This document shows, piece after piece, positions 35,284-46,140 of a DNA stretch of 64,000 bases. Within the stretch, counting starts at the first letter, position 1. Each line of letters opens with the position of its first letter. Position numbers and translations under genes: made by a program. The DNA is from Stratiolaelaps scimitus (taxonomy: Eukaryota > Arthropoda > Arachnida > Mesostigmata > Laelapidae), in contig JABWDB010000001.1 in assembly GCA_019614645.1 (NCBI GenBank), positions 496,001-560,000 on the forward strand, read 5' to 3'. The notes below the pieces were generated by a model. It searched no databases. It saw nothing but the letters and a program-made list of their open reading frames with translations, and was not told the DNA's origin.

Positions 35284-35517
35284 GTCGCAGCCACCACGAC
35301 CACCACTTCTTCTACACTTCTTCCCTGTAGCTCTGTATCCTGTACGCCGGTGCTTCGATTTTATTCCTCTATCTTACAGACGGACCAAGCGGTCATGCAC
35401 TGTCATTCGCTGGGAGCTTGCGATGCTCCTGCTGCTACTTGCTTGCGATGCCGCTTCTGACCGCCACTACTACTACCGCTACTACGACTGAAAGACGGCC
35501 GCTAGTTGCTCCCCAGG

Positions 35518-35540
35518 CCCCCCCGCCCCCCCCCCCCCCC
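35518..35540. repeat. C7-G-C15 homopolymer tract
   Basis: Seven C, one G, then fifteen C; the second longest homopolymer in the window. Confidence 0.95.
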
Positions 35541-36096
35541 ACCTCCCTTCGTGATCTCGGTGTCGTCCGATCTCGTCGTCGAGTCGGCAAGCGGCGGCAA
35601 TGTGGAATTAGCATAAGAATAGAAAAATTAATCGAGACTTTTCTAAGGAAGAAGCGGCGCGCCTTTGGACCTCTTTGACTCTTCGCCCGTCTTTTCCCGC
35701 GCGCGCGCTCTTGCTGCCGCTGCCGCGGCCGCCGCCGGCCTCCGCAGCAGCAGCTCTGAAAAAGTGCGAGCGACTAAGGAAGGCGCGGCCGAGTTCGCTT
35801 GAGCTTGAGCCGAACGCCAAGGAACGAGAAAGCCGGAGCCTAGGGCCTAGGGGGACTAGGATAGGCAGTACGACCGGCCCTGACCGTTTGAAGACAGCCA
35901 GGCTATCGCAATGCTGCTGCCGCCGCTGCTGCTGTCGGTCTGTCTGTCGGTCTGTATGACCGTCCTTCTTTAGGGTGTGCGTCTTGCTTCTTTCAATCCC
36001 GATCGCCTTCTCCTCCGGCCACTACTGTGCTTCTCGGGTGTGCTGCTCGTGGCTGTTCAGACGCTTCGCTTTCACATTCCCCTTCCACTGCGTAGT

Positions 36097-36129
36097 CCCC
36101 CAACCCCCCCCCAACCCCCCCCCAACCCC
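36097..36129. repeat. C-tract with AA spacers (G4-like)
   Basis: Four C runs (about 5, 10, 9 and 4) are separated by regularly placed AA. The minus strand reads as G runs separated by TT, a layout that meets the usual four-G-run rule for intramolecular G-quadruplexes. Confidence 0.9.
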
Positions 36130-36403
36130 TGCCCGTGGCCACCCGGCTATTCTCCAAGCGACTTTGCATTTCGCCTCCCTTGGGGTTTGTGCCATTGGGG
36201 GCCATGAAAAGGGGCTACTGGGGGGGCTGGGGGTGGTGGGCGCGTGGCAGCGTGGATGAGGGGTAGCTTGGCAGAGAAAGGGGAAGTTGGGTCGTCCTCG
36301 TTGGGAGTCATCGGGACAGAGGAGTCATCTTGGCGGAGTGGCAGCCAAGTCTCTCGTTCTCTGTTCCCTCTTACTTTTTTCGTTGGCGCCGTGGCCGATT
36401 CTC

Positions 36404-36443
36404 GCCGCCGCCGCCGCCGCCGCCACCGCCGCCACCGCCGCCA
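36404..36443. repeat. (GCC)7 with ACC interruptions
   Basis: Seven GCC units followed by GCC pairs each separated by ACC, period three throughout. Confidence 0.95.
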
Positions 36444-36921
36444 TCTCCGGGCACCCACGAGCACGGACCCAAAACGCCCTGCTTTCCTTCGACGACACAG
36501 CGCCGACGAACCCCAACCCCCCATCCGTTCCATCGGCTTTGCTGGCCACGCACATGCCCTGACACACCTCCGGGGCGACTGATCATCCGCCTACAACTGC
36601 TGATAATATACCAAGGGAACTACTCTGCACACTGGTCGTAATAGTTGTTGCTACTGCTCATTTACTATACTCGATTGATGATGGTTGAGGTGCATAGAGC
36701 AGCGGCAGTCGTAAGAGGAAGAAACTGGAGAAAACGGAGAGTGCGAGAAAAGATTGAAGAGCGTTCTTCCTCGTCTACTCTGCTGTGTCCTGATCTGCTC
36801 TAAGGCCATCTATGCCTCTGTGTGTGTGTGTAGTCACATATGTCGCGTATGCTGACACTTAACCGAGTGCTGAGCGGCTGAGTCGTTCGACGTGAATGCG
36901 TGATCATTTAGTTAGCTTCGA

Positions 36922-36966
36922 CAAACGCTCGCCCACAACTTCGGTAAAGTAGTACGCGAGCGTTTG
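36922..36966. repeat. Inverted repeat, 11-bp arms
   Basis: Arms 36922-36932 and 36956-36966 are exact inverted complements of mixed sequence, separated by 23 bases. Two further flanking pairs (36920/36968 and 36919/36969) can form across a mismatch. The size is in the low range for a small RNA precursor. Confidence 0.85.
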
Positions 36967-37403
36967 CCGTATACGTTCAGCAGCGATGGCCTCTGCAAGC
37001 ATCTGAAAGTATAATATTATCTCAATTCAGTCGACACCACCAAGGCATCGTCAACAGCCCGGCATAAGCCACTGTGAGCAAGGTGCTCATAGCAAGCGCA
37101 CAGCATAAAGTAGGGAGAGTCACCAGAGCCATAGCGTTCAGTGCAACAGTACGGCTCCGTTTGCTGGACACGTGGTGGCAGATCTTCAAAGTGCCTTTTC
37201 CAGTTGTTGGCTGCTGCGTTTAGCCACCCGATGCATTTTGCTTATATGCCACCGTCAGGGCAATGGTGGCAGATCAAGGCGGTAACAGCAGCGTGAATTG
37301 GTGCTGCCTTGTGAATTGATAGCGGGGCAACCGGGACTGAGTCTATGACTCCGTCAGTGGAAGGGTCACTGGGGCGCTCTCGTGAACGCTGAGGCAACAG
37401 TTA

Positions 37404-37421
37404 CTGCTGCTGCTGCTGCTG
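37404..37421. repeat. (CTG)6 trinucleotide repeat
   Basis: Six CTG units. Confidence 0.95.
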
Positions 37422-37781
37422 CCGGCACGGGGGATTGACTGTGGCCTGCCTCGCTCAGTTGGGCTATGCCACAATATAATGAAACTGGCGAAGTTCGGCT
37501 AGCCGCCTCTTGCGGGCTTGCTTTCCGTCGACGCCACCTCCGCCTCCGCCACCAGCGCCGCTGCCGCCGCCGCCGCCAGCAGCACTACCACTGCCACCGC
37601 GCCCATCTCACCGGCATTTGCCGAGTCGGCGCTTCTCGTCTATTCGCCTCGCCGATACTCGGCGGCGCGATTGTTCAGCGCTGGCAGTCGCAGTCTCGGT
37701 TCGGTTCGGCTCGGCTGGTCTTCACTGGGGGCTTGCCGCGCCATCGGTTGGATGGGCTGGCTTTGAGTCGAGGTTGGCGGT

Positions 37782-38240
37782 ATGGCAGAGCCTATGACGG
37801 CACGGTGGCGAAACTGTGCCAAGATTGAGTTCTGTGAGCTAAGCAAAGAACTCGACAACAAGATCGCCACTATTGACCTTGGATACACAGGCGTCACTGA
37901 CTGCCATTCTATGCATCCTGGCATTGTATTCCTGCGGATATTGCTGAATTCGAGCGCCGGCGAGCAGCAACGGGAGAGCAACGAAATCCATACCTGCTTC
38001 ATTACGTTCGTGTGCGAAGCCTTTTTACGCTTTTTACCGTTGTCGGATTGGCTCGTCGACGAGACTGCTGACACGCATGGGAGGTTAGGCAACTCTGCAG
38101 TGCAATGGAAGTCTCTTGTTGCAGTATTAGTACAAGTCCACGATTCTCCCTCTCCGAGAGCAGCGCTACCGGAGAGTGCTAATCTTATTTCGCATTTTTT
38201 TACTGACAAACCCTGCCCTCTAAATCAAGCGACGAATTAA
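37782..38240 (+). CDS. Candidate 152-codon frame, unrecognised
   Basis: An ATG-to-stop frame free of simple repeats. In the first 60 codons the first position is clearly purine-rich and the third is somewhat richer in G and C than the surroundings, a weak sign of coding. The product would be a mixed, mildly acidic protein with a hydrophobic stretch near residues 48-56 and another near 75-88; no domain recognised. A 189-codon frame runs on the opposite strand (37640-38209), which shows that stop codons happen to be scarce here on both strands. No splice sites or promoter support it. Confidence 0.14.
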   Translation: MAEPMTARWRNCAKIEFCELSKELDNKIATIDLGYTGVTDCHSMHPGIVFLRILLNSSAGEQQRESNEIHTCFITFVCEAFLRFLPLSDWLVDETADTHGRLGNSAVQWKSLVAVLVQVHDSPSPRAALPESANLISHFFTDKPCPLNQATN

Positions 38241-38266
38241 CGAGCATAGCAATTGCCGCACGAAAT

Positions 38267-38284
38267 CTCTCCCTCTCTCTCTCA
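38267..38284. repeat. CT tract
   Basis: A CT-rich run ending in CTCAG. Confidence 0.8.
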
Positions 38285-38569
38285 GTTTATAAAAAGATGT
38301 CGGTGAGCTGTACTACTACTACTAGGCGAAGTGCTGTATTTGTAGTTGGTTCATCGTCGACGCCGTCTTCCTCGGTCTTGTTGTTATTGTTGTGTCCGTT
38401 GTTGCTGCTGCTGCTGTTGATCGCCTGCTATGAATCCGAGGCTCACACTTTTTCCTAGTGGAGAAAAGTGAAGGGAGAGAGATTGATAGGGAAACGAGCA
38501 GAGAAAAATAGCGAGAGTTGAGGCCGCCCGACGACAACGACGACGACGACAGTCGCGTCTGACCCGCCA

Positions 38570-38571
<2 letters not shown>

Positions 38572-38619
<48 letters not shown>
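38572..38619. repeat. Pure (CTG)16 array
   Basis: Sixteen uninterrupted CTG units, more than twice the length of any other trinucleotide CTG array in the window. On the minus strand one frame reads it as poly-S, but that frame starts with GTG and is otherwise unsupported. CTG/CAG arrays of this purity are typically unstable in length. Confidence 0.97.
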
Positions 38620-38622
<3 letters not shown>

Positions 38623-38981
38623 GACTGAGATACGGGGTCGTCGTTGTTGTCGTCGACGTAGTAATGAAGCAACTCTGCCCTGCAGAGGTTAGCAGAGAGC
38701 GCCACGAGCGGAGGAGGAGGAGGCGGCGGCGTCTCGTTGTGAACTTTTTGGATGGAAGGATACGACACGGCAGCCACGATCTTTGCCTTCAACCACCCCA
38801 GATGCCCCAGCCCAACCCCCGAAAAACCCCGGATCCCACCGCCCACCCTTCCCCTCTGATTTCGTTCCTATCCAGCTTGTAAGCATCATCCCCCGCCGTC
38901 ATCCGCCTCTCGCTTTGCCGCCCTGCAATCAGAGGTGGCAGGCATTGTTTTTGGATTATAACACCTTCGACCATCCGCCTG

Positions 38982-39001
38982 CCGACCGACCGACCGACCG
39001 A
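38982..39001. repeat. (CCGA)5 tetranucleotide repeat
   Basis: Five CCGA units, two CpG-type steps conserved per eight bases. Confidence 0.95.
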
Positions 39002-39078
39002 CGGCTCAGTTTGTGCCAGTGCTGAGCTCCTCAGCGTAAGTGTCGGTTCATCCTCTAGGCTTGCACACCCCCATTTGC

Positions 39079-39083
<5 letters not shown>

Positions 39084-39117
<34 letters not shown>
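39084..39117. repeat. (TC)17 dinucleotide repeat
   Basis: Seventeen perfect TC units, the longest pure TC array in the window. Confidence 0.97.
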
Positions 39118-39119
<2 letters not shown>

Positions 39120-39236
39120 TTCTCTGTCTTTCTTGGCCGGCTCAGTCGTGCGTTTGCACGTCAGCGTCAACTGTGAGCTTGATACTCACCCACGCAGCGT
39201 CAGCAGCAGCAGCGGTTCAGCTGATCATCGGCAATT

Positions 39237-39263
39237 GCTTCGGATACAACACGTATCCGAAGC
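39237..39263. repeat. Perfect 11-bp stem, 5-nt loop
   Basis: Arms 39237-39247 and 39253-39263 are exact inverted complements with an AACAC loop. Confidence 0.9.
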
Positions 39264-39378
39264 GTACACGAGCACCGAGCTAGCCGCAACAATGCTATAA
39301 AGCGGCGCGCTAAACAGCCGAGCGAGACAGCAAGCGGCTGCCGGCATCACGGAATGAACAATGACTCGCAGCATGCTA

Positions 39379-39396
39379 CTCTCTCTCTCTCTCTCT
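39379..39396. repeat. (CT)9 dinucleotide repeat
   Basis: Nine CT units. Confidence 0.95.
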
Positions 39397-40099
39397 CCAT
39401 GCATTGCAAGAGAGAAGGCAATGTAACGCGCATTATCTCTATTATATACATATATATATATATGTTTATTGAGAAAGAGGCAGAGTTTGTATCGTAGTGG
39501 AACACGATGTGGCTTGGGGCGGCCGGCCGGGTGCGGGAACCGCTTGGGCCAGTGGGAACGCAGGCGAACGTGTCCATTAATCACCACCACTCGGCGGAGT
39601 CGTGCTCGTCATGTGCGCCATGATAACAGCATTAAATAATCAGGATGGCCGTAATGGCAACAATAATAAAGTGAACAGCAACATACAACGAAATCTAACT
39701 GTTATATTACTCGTTGTTTTTTTTTATTGCAAAAGACAATTCCCTCATCCGTAGCGACAATTCTACATTGACACAATGCCGTTTGGCGATGATGTTTAAA
39801 AATGGAATGAATTGCGTGTTGCACCCGAGGCCGAATCGTGTCGCTGCTTCGAGCGACTTTGACGTTGAAAATTTTTTCGTCGTTACGGTCATCGAGAGGA
39901 TTTGGTTCATGGCTGGATTTATCATGGATGAGTAAGAGCCATGGCAATGCATCACTATGTAACGCATCACTAGTTAGATGTGAGCTAGAGCCCTTTGGTA
40001 AATACTTCGTACCGATGGGCGTCTGTCTGCATTAACCTGTGCTGTATCCATTCATATCTGGCGGAAACCATTGTCAGTCGCTGCCAGTGAATTTGCTGC

Positions 40100-40102
<3 letters not shown>

Positions 40103-40138
<36 letters not shown>
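40103..40138. repeat. (AT)18 dinucleotide repeat
   Basis: Eighteen AT units, then a T-rich degenerate tail. Confidence 0.95.
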
Positions 40139-40144
<6 letters not shown>

Positions 40145-41368
40145 GTATATCTGAAGTTTGGTTCGATTAACCGCTATGTGAGACGGGTGCGAACGGGAGC
40201 CCATGGACAGGCCGGTCCGGTGTCGATAGTCTTCAATCTCATTGATTCGCTCGTGTTTTCTTCCTACTCGACGACTGCGGTCGATCTGATATATAGTCGG
40301 CTGCTGGGAACGCTAACACTTGTGAGTCTTCTCATTTCGTTGCGTCTGTCAGTCAGACCGACCACTAGACTATGGCTGTTGCTCGCCGCGCCACCCATAA
40401 CAAACTAGCAATGACGGCGTCCACCCCCGCGGCCAGCCGAAGACTCTCGCCGTGCATCGTGGGAATAAATGGAGAAAGCGGGTCTAACAAAGCAGGAATC
40501 GAATCGAATCGTGGATTCGAAACATCACGACGGACAGTAGCAGCGATATCCCACGATTGTATCGTGCTAACAAATATATATATACGACTCACTGAGTGAG
40601 TAAATGGAGGGATGAATCATCTTCACGTTGGTACGTAGGCTCGGGAGAAATGTTTTCAGGCTGAAGAGCCTGCTTGGCCTACGCTGATTGGAAACATGGA
40701 AACCTCGTACTGGTGACCGTAATGATCCGGTGATGCCATGCCGTCGTCCACACCGTATGGAAGTGCAAAGTCTGTGAACATCAATAATAATCAAACAGCA
40801 ATTATTGCTTGCATTGGATAATTATCACAAGGTGTTGTATAAGTCATCTAGTTTCCAGTTGCTCTGTCTTCGTCTTTAATTTAGTCTTAAAATTTCGCCC
40901 TGTTGTTGCTTTCGTTTTTCAGCTCCGTCCCTAATATTCCTCTGCGCATTTCTTTCGATCCGACGGCTAGCATATGGCATTTCATAACATTTTACCGACA
41001 TGCGCAATATTCGGAGTTATTGCAGCTGGACGGTCTGGCTACTTACTTCCGCATACGGCAGAGTTCATTGGCTTAGTAAAACAGCGTAAAGCCGATGCGA
41101 TTACATTGACTCGGGCAACCCCCGCGCTCTCCGTTTCACCGACACTGAATATGACGCTGGCCACCGCCGGCAGCAGGATGGCAATTGCAGCTATGAGAGG
41201 CTCTTCTCATATTTCATCGATCGGCTAACGGCGCCGTCGAGCTTGAAGGAATCCCCCCCTTCAAACTATCGAACGATCTTCACGTATCAACCCGCTCATC
41301 GCGAACGTCCGCCGCTACCTTGGTTTTGTTTCTCGCCGCTTAGCGTTTACTTTTCACCGTTTGCTCGG

Positions 41369-41391
41369 TTTTTTTTTTGGCGGGGGGGGGG
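41369..41391. repeat. T10 then G10
   Basis: Ten T (41369-41378), GGC, then ten G (41382-41391). Confidence 0.9.
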
Positions 41392-41631
41392 CAGGGGGGA
41401 TGAACCACTGATTTATTTTAGTCCTCCAGACGTATTTCAGAGCCGCATCACAAACTGTGACGAGCCCCTGAGTCACTTGCGCGAATGCTGTAACATTGAC
41501 AACAACAACAACGGACACATTAGCCAGCAGTAGTCAAACGCGTCTTCAGAATAACGAGCTCGTGAAATGGTAGTCACTCGGTGTGGAGAATAGCCCTCTG
41601 CCCGCCCTGAATCTGGATGACGATGTTAGTT

Positions 41632-41700
41632 TGATGTTGTTGTTGTTGTTAATGTTGTTGCTGTTGTTAATGTTGTTGCTGCTGCTGCTGATGATGATGA
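41632..41700. repeat. TTG/CTG/ATG compound repeat
   Basis: An imperfect array that starts with TTG, passes twice through TTAATG, then CTG and finally ATG units, mostly keeping a three-base period. Confidence 0.9.
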
Positions 41701-43869
41701 CTATTATGACGCCGGTGACGTTGAAGAGGGGCTGAGCGCGAGCAGTCGCGAGACCGAAGAGACATGAGGCAATGTGGCCGCCGAACAGGAATTATTATAT
41801 AACCTGCGTCGTCGTCGCGCGCATTACAAACAATTACCTTGGATTACAAACAATTACACGAAAATCGCCCACAATCATCCGGCGAAAGATGATCGAAGCC
41901 GGATCGAGCAGAGGCGACGGTGAACGAACAGCGAACCCCTCGCTCGCTTGCTCGCTCGAGCCGGCCGTTGCGATTCGCGTCGAGCTGTCGAAGAGCAGCA
42001 GGCGAACGTAACAAGACGAAGTCGGTGAACGAACGCCTTGAGGGAAGCATGCTGCGATCCTCATGTCCCGCCGTCAGTGGTCATTGTGTTCTTCGCATGA
42101 GAGTGACCTGAAGCTTAAAGCTGCTTTTGTCGGATAAACCTGCTCTTCCTGAATCGACACCACAACTGCTGCTGCGGGGTCCTGTTGACTGTTTCGGTTG
42201 ACTCTCTCTCGCTCTCTCTGTATTTTTGGGTTGTAGCAGATTGAAGAATTTCACCGGCCCTCACACATAATAAATAGCAATTCGGCCGTGTAGTTAAGGC
42301 TCCTCCCTTGCCACGTTTGAAGGCCCGCTAGTGTCAGATTTCTCTTGTGGTCGTACAGGCGGCTGGGTAACCGCCGCAGACTTAACTCGACGTAACAAGC
42401 TAACCAACTAACTAACTATCATCTCTAGCTAGAAAATGGCGAAGTCATCCGTTCGTAGTCAATTGACTAAATTAGTCTTTAACCGGCTTCACTGTTTTTG
42501 TCTTGGATCTGAGTAATGACATCTTGTCCGTCATACTTCGCTCTCGCTCGCTCTTTTGGGCCCGTCTCTGCACACACATACACACAAACATATATATATA
42601 TACACTCCATATCGTTATTATTACCTCATTATCATGAGAACCTGAGACCTTTCGGGCGAGCGTACGCTGTGTTTCGAGAAGACGTTACTCCGCTACAACA
42701 TTGGCCATGATTTAGCAAATTGACATCCTTGAATGATGTTCACTGTAAAGTAAATGCACCTTAAACATTTTGTTAAACGCGAAATTTGTAATGTTTCTGC
42801 TTGGTGTTTCCCTCTTGTATACCCGTCTGAGCTGCTATTGTGTATCATCTCGTTGTCGGCTTTCTGTGTGTACGCTTGCCTATCTCTCTCTCGTTTGTGT
42901 GGGGTTGCAGCAGCGCTCCTGGGATTCGAGCGCAGAGCATCAGACCCTCAAGGCAAAGACTCTGTGCGTGACGGTCGGCTGGCTTGCTCCACGCAGTCGG
43001 TTTGCGAGACCAACCCGGCAACCGAGCCAGCCGCCGACTGAAGGCCCGCCACGGTGTACGAAGAAACAGAGAGCCGATAGCGAAGTGGCGCTGCTTCTGG
43101 GGAGGTGGATCGGCGGCGGGGGACTTCTGGGGTGAACTTCTGGGGGGCAGAGACCCCACCGACCCCCTTTCTCCTGAGAGGCGGTGGTGAGTCTCTCTTT
43201 TTCGGGGGAGTCTGTGTTGCCGGCGGTGACCATAGGGCGCCGATGTTGTCCTTGCATGGCCTGCAGGCGCTCGCAACGTGGCACGAACAGCGTGCGTGGC
43301 CGTCGGCGCCGCTCGTTTCGTTGTTGAGGCCGCTGGCTATCTAAGCGTGCGGCCGCCAACACTCAGTCAGTCAGCAGGCCGAGGGAAAGGGCGCCTGGCC
43401 ACCCTCTCTCCATGGGCCTTCAAGTCGCCGAAGAGTTAGCGTCAGCCCGCCGGTGAGTTGTATCGGCGCTTCTCGAACAGCACGAGCGCGCTGTTACAGG
43501 CCTGGCAGGCCAACGGCTGCACAGCCGGCTCAGCCTGCTGTAGGCCACAGCGGCGAGAAGGGAGCGCCTGCGGGCCAGTCTGCTGCTACGGTAACGGCAA
43601 CAGCAGCGCGGGTGTATAGGGCCGCGCCGGCACCATCGACACTGACGGACTCTACAGGAGAGTGGTGCCAGCCACTCGACTCTTTGAAGAGCGTTTGGAA
43701 ATGGCGCCCTGCCGCCGAGATTTGCTCTTTGCCCACTGGAGGGCACCGCTTACTGGGGTGCATTTTTTTCCGCGAGGCGCCGTGGCCACCGATCAAAACA
43801 GCGCCAATTTTCGAATGGCCGTACCCAATTTCAAAATATGGATATTGACACATTGACTATGATATATAT

Positions 43870-43891
43870 CACATTCGTCGATTCGAATGTG
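43870..43891. repeat. 8-bp inverted repeat
   Basis: Arms 43870-43877 and 43884-43891 are exact inverted complements with a 6-nt loop. Confidence 0.8.
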
Positions 43892-44043
43892 CTGAGAAAC
43901 GATGCGCACATGCCGGCCATTGCATGCACAGTCGGTAGTACGAGCTCGGTCGAGCTGTCAATTTCAGAGTTTGCTGATGTGCAAGATAGATCGTTTTTTT
44001 CCTGACGATGGCACCCTTATATAGGGCTAATAAATAAAGCGTT

Positions 44044-44066
44044 AATACAAGCGAAACGCTTGTATT
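44044..44066. repeat. Perfect 10-bp stem, 3-nt loop
   Basis: Arms 44044-44053 and 44057-44066 are exact inverted complements around AAA. Confidence 0.9.
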
Positions 44067-44690
44067 CCTGCTCCCACTACTTTAGCATCATTGGCCGGCT
44101 GTTCGCGATTGTGAAATCGCTCCTCGGACTCACAGCTAGACTAAATCGACTCGTCTTTCTTAATTATGCAAACATTTATGCGGACAATCGAATTTAATTT
44201 CGCCGTAGACGCACTGAATGCTAACGATAGATATTTTCAATTTTTGCTATTTCAGGTAACGATCTCTTCATTCTCATCGCGCTAATCGTATCGGCTATGT
44301 GTTTACCAGATATAATCGATTGCGGGAATCGGCGCTCATTGCAGCAGGCGGGTGTCAGGAATACACACAGGAATACACATGGTCTTTTGGGACCGTAGAC
44401 TTCAGCGTTGCCTTCAAACTTCTCAGTTTCTCCCTGCTATATAAGGAGAGGGCTAATCTGAACTCGCGATTGCAGCTGCAACAAGCGATGAAACGAGACC
44501 CATAAACTCTCCGAGAAAATTAGGGCCGCTAATTACGCTTAGTGGGGAAACATCGGAATGATAATCACCGATGAGAATGGAGTTGAAGACGAACCGGTTT
44601 AGAGTTTGCAGGTTTATCCTATTCTATATGCCTGCCTAGAGTGAAGCTGCAGCTCGCACCGAGACGGGTGTTTATAGTCGATACTTATTA

Positions 44691-44987
44691 TGATAGAGCA
44701 GCCAACTTGGAATAGCACTTCTTTTTGCCGCTTTTGACTCAAAGATTAATTAAGTCTAGTGAGGGCTAAATGAAATGATATTACCACCTCGGGTAGTGTT
44801 CTTCCCAGATTTGATTTTATCCACATTTTTCTGAGATTTTATCACATTTATCAATATCTATACAGATGTACTCTGTACGTGATTACATTTTGCTCTAGCC
44901 TCTATGTGAGCTCCTTCGGCAGTGAATTTGGATTATATTTATCACAAATCCGCGGTTGAGTACTACGAGTGAGTTTCATTGCTATCT
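44691..44987. promoter_or_regulatory. Possible regulatory patch, GATA motifs
   Basis: Five WGATAR-type words occur in about 300 bases: 44691-44696 (plus strand) and, on the minus strand, 44839-44844, 44848-44853, 44939-44944 and 44982-44987. A TTAATTAA-like word lies at about 44746. The patch is A+T-rich, so some enrichment by chance is expected. No function is shown. Confidence 0.2.
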
Positions 44988-45562
44988 CATCTAACCTGCA
45001 AAGGTAATTATTCAGTCCTTAGTTCGTGGATAGATCATTAATTTGAAGGCTGTGACGGCCGATTCCATAACAGGCCGTCCGTCCAACAAGATGTTGCACG
45101 TCGTATTGGTCAGTGTTTGTAGGTTGATACAGGTTAGGTTACATAGGTTTATACCGGTGCAGGCACAATCCCACCCATTAAATTTTCACCCTATCGAACT
45201 AATAACGTTCTCAAACAGGGCAGCAGATATATTGAGCTGCTGAGACTCAGGCGGCTGCTGCTGTTCCGAGCCGTGCGCCAATCGACCGAACCACTGTTTC
45301 CCTGACAATTAAGCGTATTCACGATCGCACGTCGGTGGCTCTTCTTCCGAATTATGAGAAAGTGCATTATTACAAATTAAGAATGGATTCAGACGTTGTA
45401 CGTGCGGGTTTAATAACAAAAAGTTAGTTCGTTAGTGAGTTAGCTGCCCAGTATTTGATAACTGTTTAATGTTGACCACACGTTCAACGATCTGACTTTA
45501 TACCAATTGCATTGACGCGAGATAGTCACAAGGCGACAATAGCGCCATGATCAATTATATTT

Positions 45563-45588
45563 CTGCTGCTGTTGCTGCTGCTGCTGCT
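45563..45588. repeat. CTG/TTG repeat
   Basis: CTG units with one TTG interruption. Confidence 0.9.
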
Positions 45589-45738
45589 TTTTCCAAGCAG
45601 TGTGCGAATGTGTATACCCCCATATGGTGCAGCATATATATCACCACTTATCACAAAAGGTATCGGTCATCGTAAATGGTTTGCTTCACGGTCTTTGGCA
45701 CGTCGATGGTTAAAGCGCGCGACCAACAGAAATGCGAA

Positions 45739-45758
45739 AGAGAGAGAGAGAGAGAGAG
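45739..45758. repeat. (AG)10 dinucleotide repeat
   Basis: Ten AG units. Confidence 0.95.
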
Positions 45759-45898
45759 ACACTCTCATTCTAGCCTGTCTCGAGACCCCCGAAGTCCAAT
45801 CCCTCGTCCTACCGCCTTTATCGTGTATGAGCCATCGGTTCTGCTGGGACTGGCATCGCTTCGGATTGAAAGCAGACTGGAGCTTGGTCTTAGATTCA

Positions 45899-45909
45899 GG
45901 GGGGGGGGG
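45899..45909. repeat. G11 homopolymer
   Basis: Eleven consecutive G. Confidence 0.95.
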
Positions 45910-46140
45910 TCTACGAGACTCACCGAATGCGAGGGGAGACGGTGCAGGGGCCATATTTCATATTTCGTCGCTCAACAGTTCCAGGCAGAAGGAGGCAGCG
46001 TCGTGCCAGAGCGTGGCCAGGTGTCGGGTAAAAGCGGAGAGATAGATCATAGCGGTAGGTATAGCGAGGGGGTTTGCTCGGCGGGGAGAAGATCGCGCAT
46101 GGGATCAGCAGAGGCTGGGGTCTGAGGGGGGGGCCACGGG

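Larger units (their letters stand above)
32646..36403. other. Repeat mosaic with C and G runs
   Basis: No gene recognised. Contains G10, GTG/CTG, GCC and C15 runs. The 150-, 160- and 165-codon plus-strand frames (33128-33580, 33927-34409, 34578-35075) are unrecognised; two of them run through GTG/CTG or GCC repeats read as W, C or A tracts. Confidence 0.5.
36444..38571. other. Mixed; contains best ORF candidate
   Basis: From 36580 to 37400 the DNA is unique, with an imperfect hairpin at 36922-36966 and no gene. From 37500 to 38240 CCG and CGG clusters are followed by a unique stretch with long open frames on both strands. A CT tract ends in CAG at 38285. Confidence 0.5.
38620..39600. other. 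Non-coding with CCGA and CT arrays
   Basis: No gene recognised. Holds GAG/GGC runs near 38710, a CCGA array, two CT arrays, a short hairpin and an AT run near 39447. Confidence 0.55.

Noticed and set aside
38322..38846. 174-codon minus-strand poly-S frame
   Set aside because: It opens with GTG and depends on the (CTG)16 array; no other support.
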